Positions 1 to 7,623 are shown, numbered from the stretch's first letter. The stretch: 64,000 nucleotides of DNA from Alloacidobacterium sp035547425 (GCA_035547425.1 DASZUU010000051.1:1-64000), one strand, 5' to 3'. A program made the numbers and translations. Notes: a model not told the origin generated them from the letters alone.

Positions 1-54
1 TGTCATCCTTGTATCTCTAAAAGAGGCTATTGTCTTTTTGTTTTGCGACAGTAG

Positions 55-221
55 TCGGTGAGGTCCCGACGCTAGCGCCGGGACCTCGCGGGCGCGCGTC
101 ACCCGATCATCCTGTGGTGGTTTTGCCACCGTCGCTCAGTCCCGGGAACGCGTCCCAAGTCACGCACGACCGTACAGTCGCATGAGATTTCCAGTCGCAC
201 TACAAGGAAGGTTACCGTGAC
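55..221 (+). ncRNA. candidate IS110 bridge RNA
   Basis: This region can be folded by eye into a 5' hairpin and two guide loops. The 5' hairpin pairs GAGGTCCCG (60-68) with CGGGACCTC (79-87). Loop 1 is closed by CGCG/CCCG (95-98, 102-105) with CGGG/CGCG (143-146, 149-152) and contains the hairpin GGTGG/CCACC (116-120, 126-130). On its 5' side TCATCCTG (107-114) equals the left target. On its 3' side CGCTCAG (133-139) is the reverse complement of the right target (1192-1198). Loop 2 is closed by GTCACG (159-164) with CGTGAC (216-221). It holds ACAGTCGC (174-181), equal to the right end of the element (1185-1192), and TACAAG (201-206), the complement of its left end (8-13). RNA ends are approximate. 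Confidence 0.75.
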
Positions 222-1176
222 CCAGTCTATCTGTGGAATCGATGTTTCGTCGCTCTCACTGGAAGCCGCCATCGGCGCTGCTGGCCTGAGCTGCAGCTTC
301 CCCAACACGCCGGAGGGCATCGCCTCCCTCGCCGCCTTCTGCCGCGAGCATCAGGTCACGCTGGTGGCCATGGAAGCCACCGGAGGCTACGAGCGCCAGG
401 CCTGGGCGCTGCTCTCCGAGCAGGGCATCGACGTGGCCATCCTCAACCCCCGCGCCGTGCGCCAGTTCGCCTCCGGCATGGGCCGGCTGGAGAAGACCGA
501 CCGCATCGACGCGGCCATGATCGCCTGGTTCGCCCAGGTCAAGCAGGTCCAGCCCACCGTGCTGGCCACCCCGACCCATCGGCAGCTGCGCGCGCTCAGC
601 ACGCGGCTGCGCCAGGTCACAGCCCTGCGCACCGCCCAGCTCAACCAGCAGCGGCTGGTCGATGACGCACGCGTCCGGAGCACCTTCGACGAGCTGCTTG
701 CCCTGCTCCGAAGACAGATCGAGGAACTCGCCAACCAGATCGCCGCCCTCATCGATGCCGATCCGCTGTGGCGGGAGCTCGACCGCGCCTTCCGCTCCAT
801 CCGCGGCATCGCCGACCGCACCGTGGCCCGCATCATGGCCGAGATGCCCGAGATCGGAACCCTGCCCCACAAGACCGTCTCCAAGCTCGCCGGACTCGCT
901 CCCCTGGCCAACGACAGCGGAAGACACCACGGCAAACGAGCCGTCCGCGGTGGAAGAAGCTCCGTCCGCGAGATCCTCTTCCTCGTCGCCGGCGTCGCCG
1001 CACGCTACGAGCCCGACTTCATCGCCTTCCGCCAGCGCCTTGCCGCCCAAGGCAAACCACCCAGAGTCATCCGCATCGCCCTGGCCCACAAACTCCTCAT
1101 CCGACTCAACGCAAAAGCCAGAGACGTTCGACGAGCCACTCTCCAGGCAAACTCACCAAAACCAAGCCTCGCTTGA
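217..1176 (+). CDS. IS110-family transposase (RuvC-like DEDD recombinase)
   Basis: A 319-residue recombinase of the usual IS110 size. The N-terminal RuvC-like DEDD domain shows D9 (GIDVSS), E53 (MEATGGYE), and D95 and D98 (KTDRIDAAMIA). The C-terminal Transposase_20-type domain (about 190-310) has the IRGI, KLAGLAP and GKRAVRGGRSSVRE segments, the last containing the serines expected to attack DNA. In this family the protein acts with a bridge RNA to join element and target at a shared dinucleotide core. The start is GTG at 217, preceded by AAGGAAGG at 204-211. The start codon lies in the predicted 3' stem of the bridge RNA, so translation and RNA folding may compete. The gene appears intact. 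Confidence 0.95.
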   Translation: MTQSICGIDVSSLSLEAAIGAAGLSCSFPNTPEGIASLAAFCREHQVTLVAMEATGGYERQAWALLSEQGIDVAILNPRAVRQFASGMGRLEKTDRIDAAMIAWFAQVKQVQPTVLATPTHRQLRALSTRLRQVTALRTAQLNQQRLVDDARVRSTFDELLALLRRQIEELANQIAALIDADPLWRELDRAFRSIRGIADRTVARIMAEMPEIGTLPHKTVSKLAGLAPLANDSGRHHGKRAVRGGRSSVREILFLVAGVAARYEPDFIAFRQRLAAQGKPPRVIRIALAHKLLIRLNAKARDVRRATLQANSPKPSLA

Positions 1177-1191
1177 CATCCAAGACAGTCG

Positions 1192-1213
1192 CTGAGCGGA
1201 GCGAAGGACCCGC
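1192..1213. repeat. right half of REP-like repeat interrupted by the IS
   Basis: CTGAGCGGAGCGAAGGACCC is the distal half of a dispersed repeat. Its proximal half, TGTCATCCT, is at 1-9 on the other side of the IS110 element. The near-intact copy at 54681-54705 shows the uninterrupted arrangement. Confidence 0.7.
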
Positions 1214-1216
1214 TTT

Positions 1217-2458
1217 TCACAGCGCCTGCTCATAAATTTCTAAAATGCGGTCGATCTTCTTATCCCAGTCAAAGAGCTCTTCCACCCGAATTCTGCCACG
1301 AGCACCCATTTGGCGCGCCGTATCCGGGTCTTCCATCAATCTCGTCATCGCCGCGGCAAATCCCTGAACGATGGCAGCGCGATCGGTGGGATCGATCAGG
1401 ACACCGCAAGTGGCATCCAGATAATCCGCCGGACCGCCCCAGTTAGTAGCAATCACCGGCACCCCAGCCGCCATCGCTTCTAATACAACTGCGCCGCCGC
1501 ACTCATAAAGGCTGGGCAAGAGCAAAGCAGTAGCGGAACGCAGTCGCAGGGCACATTCTTTCTGTGGCTGGAAACCGGAAAACTGAACACGTCCGGACAA
1601 TCCCAAATCCTTCGCGAGCCCTTGCCATATTTCCAGCATGGGACCGTTGCCGATAATTTCCAGTTCAGCGCCCGGAACCTTCGTCAATGCCTCTAGTGCC
1701 AGATCGACGGCTTTCCAATCCACCAGGCGGCCCATAAAAAGGAACCGAGGCCTCTCCCTGGACGAAGCCGCTGCCTCGGATGCGGACCACAAATCCAAAT
1801 CTACGCCGTTCTCTACCAGCTCGATTACTGGGTTTCGCGGCGAAAAGGGAAGAGCTTTCCGGGTGCGTTCATTGGCAACCAGCAGAATCGAAGCTTGCTT
1901 TTTACCGGAAAGAACCGAATGAACCATCCCTGATAGCCGGCGCCCCAGAGCTACTGCTATGCGGCTAAAAGCCGATTCCTCATTGCGAAATCCAGGCGGA
2001 TAATCCATACCGCCGTTCATCGGACCAATAACAACCGGTGCGCCCACATTCGACAGCAGAGATGGAAACCGAGGCGAAACGGGGATTGACTGATGCACAA
2101 CATCAACTTTTTTCTCTGAAACCAGTTGCCGAATGAAACGTTGCTGCTCGTATTGGGTGAGCAGTTGCATCAACAATCCGATGCTCATTTCGCTGACACG
2201 GCGCGGCAGAAAACGACTTAGGCGAAAGAGCGTTCGGTGTGCCCAGGTATCTGCGGTAAAGAAAAGACGATCCTTATCGTCAGGAAAAAGATCAATCAAT
2301 TCCTGCCGTGTGCGGGAATGGACAACCATCCATGCTTCTATGCCGCGCTTTCGTAAGCGGGCAAAATAATGCAAGGGCAGCACAGCTTCTCCGCCAAAGC
2401 GATAGGAAGCATTTTCAGCTGCAATCAGAATGCGCAAATTTGAGGTATTTTCAGGCAT
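1217..2458 (-). CDS. GT4-type glycosyltransferase (GT-B fold)
   Basis: A 413-residue retaining glycosyltransferase that probably moves a sugar from a nucleotide donor to a cell-surface glycan. The N-terminal Rossmann half starts ILIAAENASYRFGGEAV, where the glycine-rich acceptor loop is expected. The C-terminal donor half has FLFMGRLVDWKAVD (about 240) and the EX7E signature region LYECGGAVVLEAMAAGVPV near residue 320, followed by NWGGPADYL. The length is typical of the family. No other polysaccharide genes lie in the window, so substrate and pathway cannot be assigned. The gene ends only 24 nt from the IS110 right junction but is not disrupted. The start is ATG at 2458, with no strong ribosome-binding site. 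Confidence 0.88.
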   Translation of the reverse strand: MPENTSNLRILIAAENASYRFGGEAVLPLHYFARLRKRGIEAWMVVHSRTRQELIDLFPDDKDRLFFTADTWAHRTLFRLSRFLPRRVSEMSIGLLMQLLTQYEQQRFIRQLVSEKKVDVVHQSIPVSPRFPSLLSNVGAPVVIGPMNGGMDYPPGFRNEESAFSRIAVALGRRLSGMVHSVLSGKKQASILLVANERTRKALPFSPRNPVIELVENGVDLDLWSASEAAASSRERPRFLFMGRLVDWKAVDLALEALTKVPGAELEIIGNGPMLEIWQGLAKDLGLSGRVQFSGFQPQKECALRLRSATALLLPSLYECGGAVVLEAMAAGVPVIATNWGGPADYLDATCGVLIDPTDRAAIVQGFAAAMTRLMEDPDTARQMGARGRIRVEELFDWDKKIDRILEIYEQAL

Positions 2459-2528
2459 GCAGAAGAGTGGGCGCTGTCAGGCCAATTTCCGACAGTGAAA
2501 TTTTACATGCCCGATTTGACTTAATCTA

Positions 2529-2801
2529 TTAAGAATCAAGCAGATGCAGTTCTTTTCCCGGCTTAAAACGAACCGCTTTTCCGGGTGTGATGTTTACTAC
2601 GGCCCCGGTGCGGGGATTACGTCCGATCCCGGTCTTGCGTGGGCGGACATTAAATACGCCAAAGCCGCGTAATTCGATCCGATCACCGCTGGCAAGCGCT
2701 TTTTTCAGGCTTTCAAAAACGGTATCGACTGCTGCTTCCGCCTTATTGCGCGGCAGGCCGGTGCGTTCAATGACGTGATGGATAATATCCTGTTTTATCA
2801 A
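2529..2801 (-). CDS. HU/IHF-family nucleoid DNA-binding protein
   Basis: A 90-residue protein of the size of an HU/IHF subunit. It has the N-terminal helical dimerisation part (residues 1-42) and then the beta-arm signature GDRIELRGFGVFNVRPRKTGIGRNPRTG, with the conserved Gly-Phe-Gly and the RNPRTG tip whose proline intercalates into DNA. It should bend and compact DNA as a dimer. The start is TTG at 2801, supported by AAGGGGGAA 6-7 nt upstream and the absence of an in-frame ATG. A near-consensus promoter lies just upstream. HU and IHF subunits cannot be separated from sequence alone here. Confidence 0.95.
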   Translation of the reverse strand: MIKQDIIHHVIERTGLPRNKAEAAVDTVFESLKKALASGDRIELRGFGVFNVRPRKTGIGRNPRTGAVVNITPGKAVRFKPGKELHLLDS

Positions 2802-2855
2802 CGCTTTCCCCCTTTACTTTCCAAGGCTTTGCCTGCTGATTCCCCGGTTACGAGG

Positions 2856-2884
2856 ATAGTAGAAAGCTTTTCTCGCGTTGTCAA
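2856..2884 (-). promoter_or_regulatory. sigma-70-type promoter of the HU gene
   Basis: Read on the minus strand, TTGACA (2879-2884), a 17-nt spacer and TACTAT (2856-2861) give an almost consensus promoter about 55 nt upstream of the HU start codon. Confidence 0.75.
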
Positions 2885-2977
2885 TCTTCTACGTGTCACT
2901 TAAGATGCAGATTTTGAGTGAATTATTCTTCTTTTTTCAATTTCAGGTTACCCTTTTAAACAGGATTAAGGAGTTGC

Positions 2978-3532
2978 ATGGCAATCAAGAGCGACCGTTG
3001 GATTCGGGAACAGGCTATTAACCATAAGATGATCCAACCCTTCAGCGAAAAACAGGTAAAAGAAGGCGTAATTTCTTATGGATTGTCGTCTTATGGGTAC
3101 GATTTACGCGTTTCTGATGAATTTAAAATATTTACAAACGTAAATAGCGCTATTATTGATCCCAAGAATTTTGACGAGCGGTCTTTCGTAACGGTGCAGG
3201 CCGAGTCGGTAATTATCCCCCCAAACTCCTTTGCGCTGGCGCGTTCGGTTGAATATTTCAAGATTCCCAGAGATGTTTTGACGATTTGCGTGGGAAAGTC
3301 AACATATGCACGCTGCGGAATCATCGTGAATGTGACGCCTTTTGAACCGGAATGGGAAGGTTTTGTTACTCTTGAAATATCAAATACGACGCCTTTGCCT
3401 GCCAGGGTTTACGCTAACGAAGGATTGTGCCAGATTTTGTTCTTCCAGTCGGATGAGGTATGCGAAATAAGCTATGCCGACCGCCGAGGGAAATACCAGA
3501 AGCAGCAGGGAATTGTATTACCGAAACTCTAA
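2978..3532 (+). CDS. dcd: dCTP deaminase
   Basis: A 184-residue dCTP deaminase that converts dCTP to dUTP for dTMP synthesis. Family motifs are present: SYGYDLRVSDEF near residue 38, the active-site GKSTYARCG (S108, R112), and FVTLEISN with the catalytic Glu at 133, followed by a C-terminal tail GKYQKQQG that normally closes over the nucleotide. The protein acts in the cytoplasm as a homotrimer in this family. AAGGAG is about 6 nt upstream of ATG. The stop overlaps the start of the next gene (TAATG), so the two are probably translated from one mRNA. A bifunctional deaminase/dUTPase cannot be excluded from sequence. Confidence 0.95.
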   Translation: MAIKSDRWIREQAINHKMIQPFSEKQVKEGVISYGLSSYGYDLRVSDEFKIFTNVNSAIIDPKNFDERSFVTVQAESVIIPPNSFALARSVEYFKIPRDVLTICVGKSTYARCGIIVNVTPFEPEWEGFVTLEISNTTPLPARVYANEGLCQILFFQSDEVCEISYADRRGKYQKQQGIVLPKL

Positions 3533-4197
3533 TGAACGATCAACGCCAATACGCGCATATTTTGAGAGTTGGGCTATTTGCGGTCGAGCCGATTCGCCGG
3601 GCTGGGCTGCGTACCATTCTTGAAGAAATGCGCGGGGTTGAGCTTACGGATGCCGGGCTGGATGGGCTGCTTGCAGCCAAATCTCTGGATGTTGCGGTTA
3701 TCAGCCTGATGGTGCGCGCAGAAGTGCTGACAACGATCGAGAAGTTGCGGTCTGAGATGCCGTCGACTCGCATCATTGTCATGAGCGAAGACGGTGATGA
3801 TGAAAATGTAATCACCGCTATTTTTGCCGGCGCCCGGGGCTACCTGCAGGACACTGCAACTCCTGAGGAAGTCGTCAAGGCTATTGAAATCGTCGGCAGC
3901 GGGTCTATTTGGGCGCCTCGCCGGGCAATGTCTCTGCTGGTAGATCGAATGCTCGATGGCGGCACTTTTACCGCTCGCTCAGCTCCGCAATTTACGCACC
4001 GCGAGCTGGAAGTCCTGCAATTACTGGTTGCCGCGCGCTCAAACCGCGAAATCGCAGATGCCCTCGGAATCGAGGTGCGAACGGTGAAATCCTACGTTGG
4101 ACGCATGATGCGCAAGGTTGGCGTGGGCAATCGTATCGCTCTCTCAATTCATGCTGCAAAACATGCCCTTGGTTCCGGATCAAACAGCGAATCTTAG
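3532..4197 (+). CDS. NarL/LuxR-type regulator with degenerate receiver
   Basis: A 221-residue NarL/FixJ-type protein: an N-terminal receiver fold (about 10-130) and a C-terminal LuxR helix-turn-helix (FTHRELEVLQLLVAARSNRE, then a VRTVKSYVGRMMRKVGV recognition region, about 155-210). The ATG at 3532 overlaps the dcd stop codon, which argues for translational coupling. The receiver lacks its chemistry. The acidic pair is replaced (LFAVEP where LVDDHP is usual), the phospho-acceptor Asp aligns with Ser in DVAVISLMV, and the conserved Lys is missing in GYLQDTA. It is therefore probably not controlled by phosphorylation and may be constitutive or ligand-controlled. No histidine kinase is adjacent. 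Confidence 0.88.
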   Translation: MNDQRQYAHILRVGLFAVEPIRRAGLRTILEEMRGVELTDAGLDGLLAAKSLDVAVISLMVRAEVLTTIEKLRSEMPSTRIIVMSEDGDDENVITAIFAGARGYLQDTATPEEVVKAIEIVGSGSIWAPRRAMSLLVDRMLDGGTFTARSAPQFTHRELEVLQLLVAARSNREIADALGIEVRTVKSYVGRMMRKVGVGNRIALSIHAAKHALGSGSNSES

Positions 4198-4245
4198 GTA
4201 TTTTCTAAGCAATTTCTGCAATTTTCTGTAAATGAGGGACTTACT

Positions 4246-4257
4246 TAGGTCTACCTA
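4246..4257. promoter_or_regulatory. palindromic operator-like site TAGGT-N2-ACCTA
   Basis: A perfect 5-bp inverted repeat with a 2-bp centre, 48 bp after the LuxR-type regulator stop and upstream of the SYLF gene. Its size suits a LuxR/NarL dimer, but the assignment rests on position only. Confidence 0.35.
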
Positions 4258-4328
4258 CCTCGGTTATCTTGCGAATTATCGTGCGAACCCGTACAACTCA
4301 ATACAGCAACAACGCAGATCTGGGGAAC

Positions 4329-4370
4329 GGGGCTGGCTTCAGCAGGGAACTGCTAGCCGCCCCATTTTTT
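4329..4370 (+). terminator. strong intrinsic terminator
   Basis: GGGGC (4329-4333) pairs with GCCCC (4359-4363), GGCT with AGCC, and AGCAG (4341-4345) with CTGCT (4350-4354), around a GGAA loop. TTTTTT follows at 4365-4370. It lies 132 nt after the regulator stop and before the SYLF gene. It could end the dcd-regulator mRNA or a short RNA started near 4260. Nothing else with coding character was seen in the 342-nt gap at 4198-4539. Confidence 0.75.
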
Positions 4371-4463
4371 ATCTTTGCTCAACCTACACAACATAGTTTG
4401 CATCACAGTGTCTGGAAGAGTGCAGTTCGTTCCTTTATTTTTCCAAAAGACGAAGATGCAGGT

Positions 4464-4502
4464 CTGTAGCGATGCAGCGATACTGAATATGGCAAGCTAC
4501 AG
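4464..4502. other. inverted repeat upstream of the SYLF gene
   Basis: CTGTAGC (4464-4470) and GCTACAG (4496-4502) form a perfect 7-bp inverted repeat with a 25-nt loop, ending 37 nt before the SYLF start. It could be an mRNA leader hairpin or an operator. Confidence 0.3.
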
Positions 4503-4539
4503 AAAACATTTGTATTGATAGAGAGGAAAGCAAAACAAT

Positions 4540-5226
4540 ATGAAAAAACTTTTTGCGCTGTTGTGCATGGCTGGAATGGCATTTCCTGCGCTCGCAGCCA
4601 GTGATAAAGCGACGCTTGATCAACGGCTGGAAAATTCACGCGTCATTATCGATGAAATCATGCAGACCCCCGACAAGGGCATTCCCGACAGTATTGTGAA
4701 GCAGGCAACTTGCATCGCTGTCATACCAAGCCTTAAAAAGGGAGCTTTCATTGTCGGCGCACAATACGGTCAGGGAGTTGTAACCTGCCGAACAGGCCGC
4801 GGATGGAGCGGACCGGTATTTATTCGCATGGCTGGCGGCTCTTTTGGCTTCCAGATTGGCGGACAGGGAACTGACCTGGTCCTGGTAGCAGTGAACGACA
4901 AGGGATTGCAGGACCTGCTGAAGAGCAAATTTAAGATCGGTGGAGACGCGGCTGCCGCAGCGGGTCCGGTTGGCCGAAATGCTCAGGCCTCGACGGATAT
5001 TACTTTACATTCGGAGCTGCTGACTTACTCACGCAGTAAGGGACTTTTCGCGGGTATCGACCTTGACGGCACTACCGTAAGCCAGAACACCGAAGATACA
5101 ACTTTGCTGTACGGCGCTCCTCATACTTTCGAGGAAATCCTGAAGGGCAATGTTCTTCCTACCGAGGATGCGCGTCCGTTCCTGCGCACAATTGCCAAGT
5201 ATTTCCATACAAGCCAGGAGCGATAA
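4540..5226 (+). CDS. secreted SYLF-domain (Ysc84-like) lipid-binding protein
   Basis: A 228-residue exported protein. Residues 1-20 form a signal peptide ending ALAA. The rest is a SYLF/DUF500 domain: SRVIIDEIMQTPDKGIPDSI, the CIAVIPSLKKGAFIVGAQYGQG core (about 57-78), WSGPVFIRMAGGSFGFQIG, and a C-terminal segment with SKGLFAGIDLDGT. SYLF domains bind lipids (phosphoinositides in eukaryotes). The bacterial role is poorly known, and an envelope function is an inference. AGAGGAAAG lies about 11 nt before ATG. The gene is monocistronic, with its own terminator just downstream. Confidence 0.9.
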   Translation: MKKLFALLCMAGMAFPALAASDKATLDQRLENSRVIIDEIMQTPDKGIPDSIVKQATCIAVIPSLKKGAFIVGAQYGQGVVTCRTGRGWSGPVFIRMAGGSFGFQIGGQGTDLVLVAVNDKGLQDLLKSKFKIGGDAAAAAGPVGRNAQASTDITLHSELLTYSRSKGLFAGIDLDGTTVSQNTEDTTLLYGAPHTFEEILKGNVLPTEDARPFLRTIAKYFHTSQER

Positions 5227-5246
5227 CTTTAGCAATTATTGCGTAA

Positions 5247-5269
5247 GGGCCGCGATTGCGGCCCTTTTT
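5247..5269 (+). terminator. intrinsic terminator of the SYLF gene
   Basis: GGGCCGC (5247-5253), loop GATT, GCGGCCC (5258-5264), then TTTTT. The stem is a perfect 7 bp. It is followed by the convergent oligopeptidase gene. Confidence 0.9.
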
Positions 5270-5278
5270 CCTTGCAAG

Positions 5279-7348
5279 CTATGAAGAAGCGTTAAGCTCT
5301 CGTAGCAGGAACGCGTAATCCATCGCAATTTCTTTCAGATAGTCGTAGCGCCCGGAAGCTCCGCCGTGCCCTGCGGTCATGTTTGTGTGAAGGAGCAGGG
5401 GATGATTGTCTGTCTTCAAAGTTCGAAGCTTGGCTACATATTTTGCCGGTTCCCAGTACATCACTTGACTATCGTAAAGAGACGTTTTCACCAGCATTGC
5501 TGGATACGCTTTTGCCTCAAGATTGTCATAGGGCGAGTAGCTGAGCATGTACTCGAAAGCTTCTTTTTCATTCGGGTTTCCCCATTCCTCATATTCCGGA
5601 ACAGTGAGGGGCAGCGAAGCATCGAGCATTGTGTTCATCACGTCGACAAATGGCACGTGAGAGATGACTGCGCGAAAGAGATTCGGGCGCAGGTTTGTGA
5701 CCGCACCCATCAATAGGCCTCCGGCACTGCCGCCCTCGATAGCAACGCGGGATGGATCTCCGTAGCTGTTTGCTGTTAGGAATTCGACTACTGAAATAAA
5801 GTCAGTGAAAGTATTCCGCTTTTGCATGAGGCGGCCGGCATCGTGCCACGGCTTGCCCAAATCGCCGCCGCCGCGAATGTGAGCGTAAGCCATAACGAAA
5901 CCGCGATCGAGCAGACTCAAGCGATTGCTGTTGAATCCAACGGGCAGAGAATAGCCATATGATCCATAGCCATAAACGTAGAGTGGATTTGTGCCGCGTT
6001 TAAAAGTGTCTTTCCGATAAACAAGAGACACGGGTACTTTGACTCCATCGGAAGCTGTGGCGAACAAGCGCTCCGAAGCGTAAAGCGTACGATCGAACCC
6101 TCCCGGAATTTCGAGCTGTTTCAAGAGTTTCGATTCGCGCGTGGCTATGTCGTATTCATAGATGGAAGCCGGCGTTATCAGCGACTGGTAAGCATAGCGA
6201 AACGTAGTTGTTTCAAAAACACGATTGACATGCGGGTATGCACTGTAAACCGGTTCGGGGAAGGCAATTCCCTGAACCGGCTGCGTTTCAATGCCATCTC
6301 CCTTAAAGGAAAAGATGTTTAGGTGCTGTAATCCGTCTTTGCGCTCACATGCAACGTAGAAGCCGGCAAAAAGGTCTACTTCTTCCAACATCACATCTTC
6401 ACGATGCGGAATCAGCTCTTTCCAATTCTCAACGCCGGGACTTTCAGCGGGCGCAATGGTCAACCTGAAGTTTCTTCCGGTATCGTTGACGCGAATAAAG
6501 AATTGCCCATTGCGATGATCGACATAGTATTCGATGTTGTCGCGCCGAGGAGCTATGACCTGAAACTCATTGTCCGGATTATCTGCAGGCAGAAAGCGGG
6601 CTTCGCTTGTGGTGTGGCTTCCTGATTCGAGAATAATGTATTTTCCGTCCCGCGTGCGGCCCGCTCCGATATTGAAGCGCTCATCTTCTTCCTCGTATAC
6701 AAGAACATCCTGGGCGTGCGGCGTGCCAAGCATGTGTCGGAAAAGCTGATACTGCCTTTTTTGCTCTTCATCTTCGACGGTATAAAAAAGCGTTTTGTTG
6801 TCAGAGGCCCATACGATCGATCCAGCCCGCTCCACTTTCTCCGGCAGCACTTTGTTCGTGCGCAGATCCTTCACCTGAAGCGTGTATTGGCGAAAGCCCT
6901 TGTTGTCGACAGAGTATGCGAGAAGATTGCCGTCATCCGAGACAGTAAATCCTCCTAAAGCCATAAATGATTCGCCTTTTGCCAACTCATTCACGTCCAG
7001 TATGACGGCTTCAGGCGTGTACAGAGTGCCATGCTTGCGACAATAAATCGGGTACTGCTGTCCCTCTTCGGTGCGGGTGTAATACCAGTAGTTTCCGTCA
7101 CGAAAGGGAACTGAGACGTCGGTTTCCTTAGTGTGGCTCAACATCTCGCGATAGAGGGTTTCCTGGATAGACTTCGTTGGTTCAAGAACCGCGGATGTGT
7201 ATGCGTTCTCTGCTTCAAGATAAGCAATGGTATCGGGATTCTCTTTATCGCGCAGCCAGGCGTAATCATCGACAAGAATGCGACCATGCAGGGAGATTTC
7301 TGTGTGATGCGGCTGAGCCGCAGGAGGGGTGGGGCGAAATGTGCTCAT
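5279..7348 (-). CDS. ptrB: oligopeptidase B-like S9 serine peptidase
   Basis: A 689-residue S9A peptidase close to oligopeptidase B in length. The N-terminal seven-bladed propeller (about 70-400) gates access, and the C-terminal alpha/beta hydrolase holds the active site. The nucleophile is the Ser of GGSAGG (about residue 541), the Asp is in SLYDSQVMYWEP (about 626) and the His is in AGHGGASG (about 661). Their spacing matches oligopeptidase B, which cleaves short peptides after Arg or Lys. GFVMAYAHIRGGGDLG, just before the nucleophile, is characteristic. There is no signal peptide, so a cytoplasmic location is likely. It stands alone on the minus strand. Confidence 0.93.
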   Translation of the reverse strand: MSTFRPTPPAAQPHHTEISLHGRILVDDYAWLRDKENPDTIAYLEAENAYTSAVLEPTKSIQETLYREMLSHTKETDVSVPFRDGNYWYYTRTEEGQQYPIYCRKHGTLYTPEAVILDVNELAKGESFMALGGFTVSDDGNLLAYSVDNKGFRQYTLQVKDLRTNKVLPEKVERAGSIVWASDNKTLFYTVEDEEQKRQYQLFRHMLGTPHAQDVLVYEEEDERFNIGAGRTRDGKYIILESGSHTTSEARFLPADNPDNEFQVIAPRRDNIEYYVDHRNGQFFIRVNDTGRNFRLTIAPAESPGVENWKELIPHREDVMLEEVDLFAGFYVACERKDGLQHLNIFSFKGDGIETQPVQGIAFPEPVYSAYPHVNRVFETTTFRYAYQSLITPASIYEYDIATRESKLLKQLEIPGGFDRTLYASERLFATASDGVKVPVSLVYRKDTFKRGTNPLYVYGYGSYGYSLPVGFNSNRLSLLDRGFVMAYAHIRGGGDLGKPWHDAGRLMQKRNTFTDFISVVEFLTANSYGDPSRVAIEGGSAGGLLMGAVTNLRPNLFRAVISHVPFVDVMNTMLDASLPLTVPEYEEWGNPNEKEAFEYMLSYSPYDNLEAKAYPAMLVKTSLYDSQVMYWEPAKYVAKLRTLKTDNHPLLLHTNMTAGHGGASGRYDYLKEIAMDYAFLLRELNASS

Positions 7349-7503
7349 ACATCACTAGAATAGCGTCACATCTTCGGCGATCGGAAATCCTCTGCGATCG
7401 ATGAAACGCAGAGAGCCATCCTGACACAATCATTCAGTTTTTGGAAAATGTGCCTGCTGCATGGCGCAGAAATCGGTAGTAGAAAGCTGTTTTCGTTTTC
7501 TCA

Positions 7504-7533
7504 TTGACGCAGCGAATCAGCCTTTAGTAAGAT
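7504..7533 (+). promoter_or_regulatory. sigma-70-type promoter of the giant surface-protein gene
   Basis: TTGACG (7504-7509), an 18-nt spacer and TAAGAT (7528-7533), about 90 nt upstream of the preferred ATG at 7624. Confidence 0.55.
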
Positions 7534-7623
7534 TCGTCTGCTTTTAGCTAGTTCCCTCTTTTGGTCTTTGCTGCTGATATTCGCAAAGGGCCCTTCCGTA
7601 ATAGAAGTACAACGACTTACTTC

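Larger units (their letters stand above)
10..1193 (+). mobile_element. IS110-family insertion sequence in a REP-like repeat
   Basis: The element carries one DEDD transposase gene, about 207 nt of 5' non-coding DNA and only about 17 nt of 3' non-coding DNA, the arrangement of the IS110 (not IS1111) subgroup. The ends are inferred from the interrupted repeat. TGTCATCCT at 1-9 and GAGCGGAGCGAAGGACC at 1194-1210 join into a sequence that recurs almost intact at 54681-54705. A CT dinucleotide is present at both junctions (8-9 and 1192-1193), as expected for IS110 recombination, so the edge could equally be drawn two bases to the left. There are no terminal inverted repeats and no target duplication beyond the core, as is normal for this family. 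The coding part is visibly richer in G+C than the neighbouring glycosyltransferase gene, which suggests recent arrival. Confidence 0.85.

Noticed and set aside
256..1089. 277-residue minus-strand frame across the transposase
   Set aside because: Antisense shadow of a G+C-rich gene; Gly/Asp/Glu-rich composition, no family resemblance, no ribosome-binding site.
4246..4262. NarL heptamer sites (TACYYMT) in TACCTACCTCG
   Set aside because: The last base does not match; the simple TAGGT-N2-ACCTA palindrome describes the site better.
4269..4469. 66-residue plus-strand frame between the regulator and SYLF genes
   Set aside because: It runs through a strong intrinsic terminator and has no ribosome-binding site or family resemblance.
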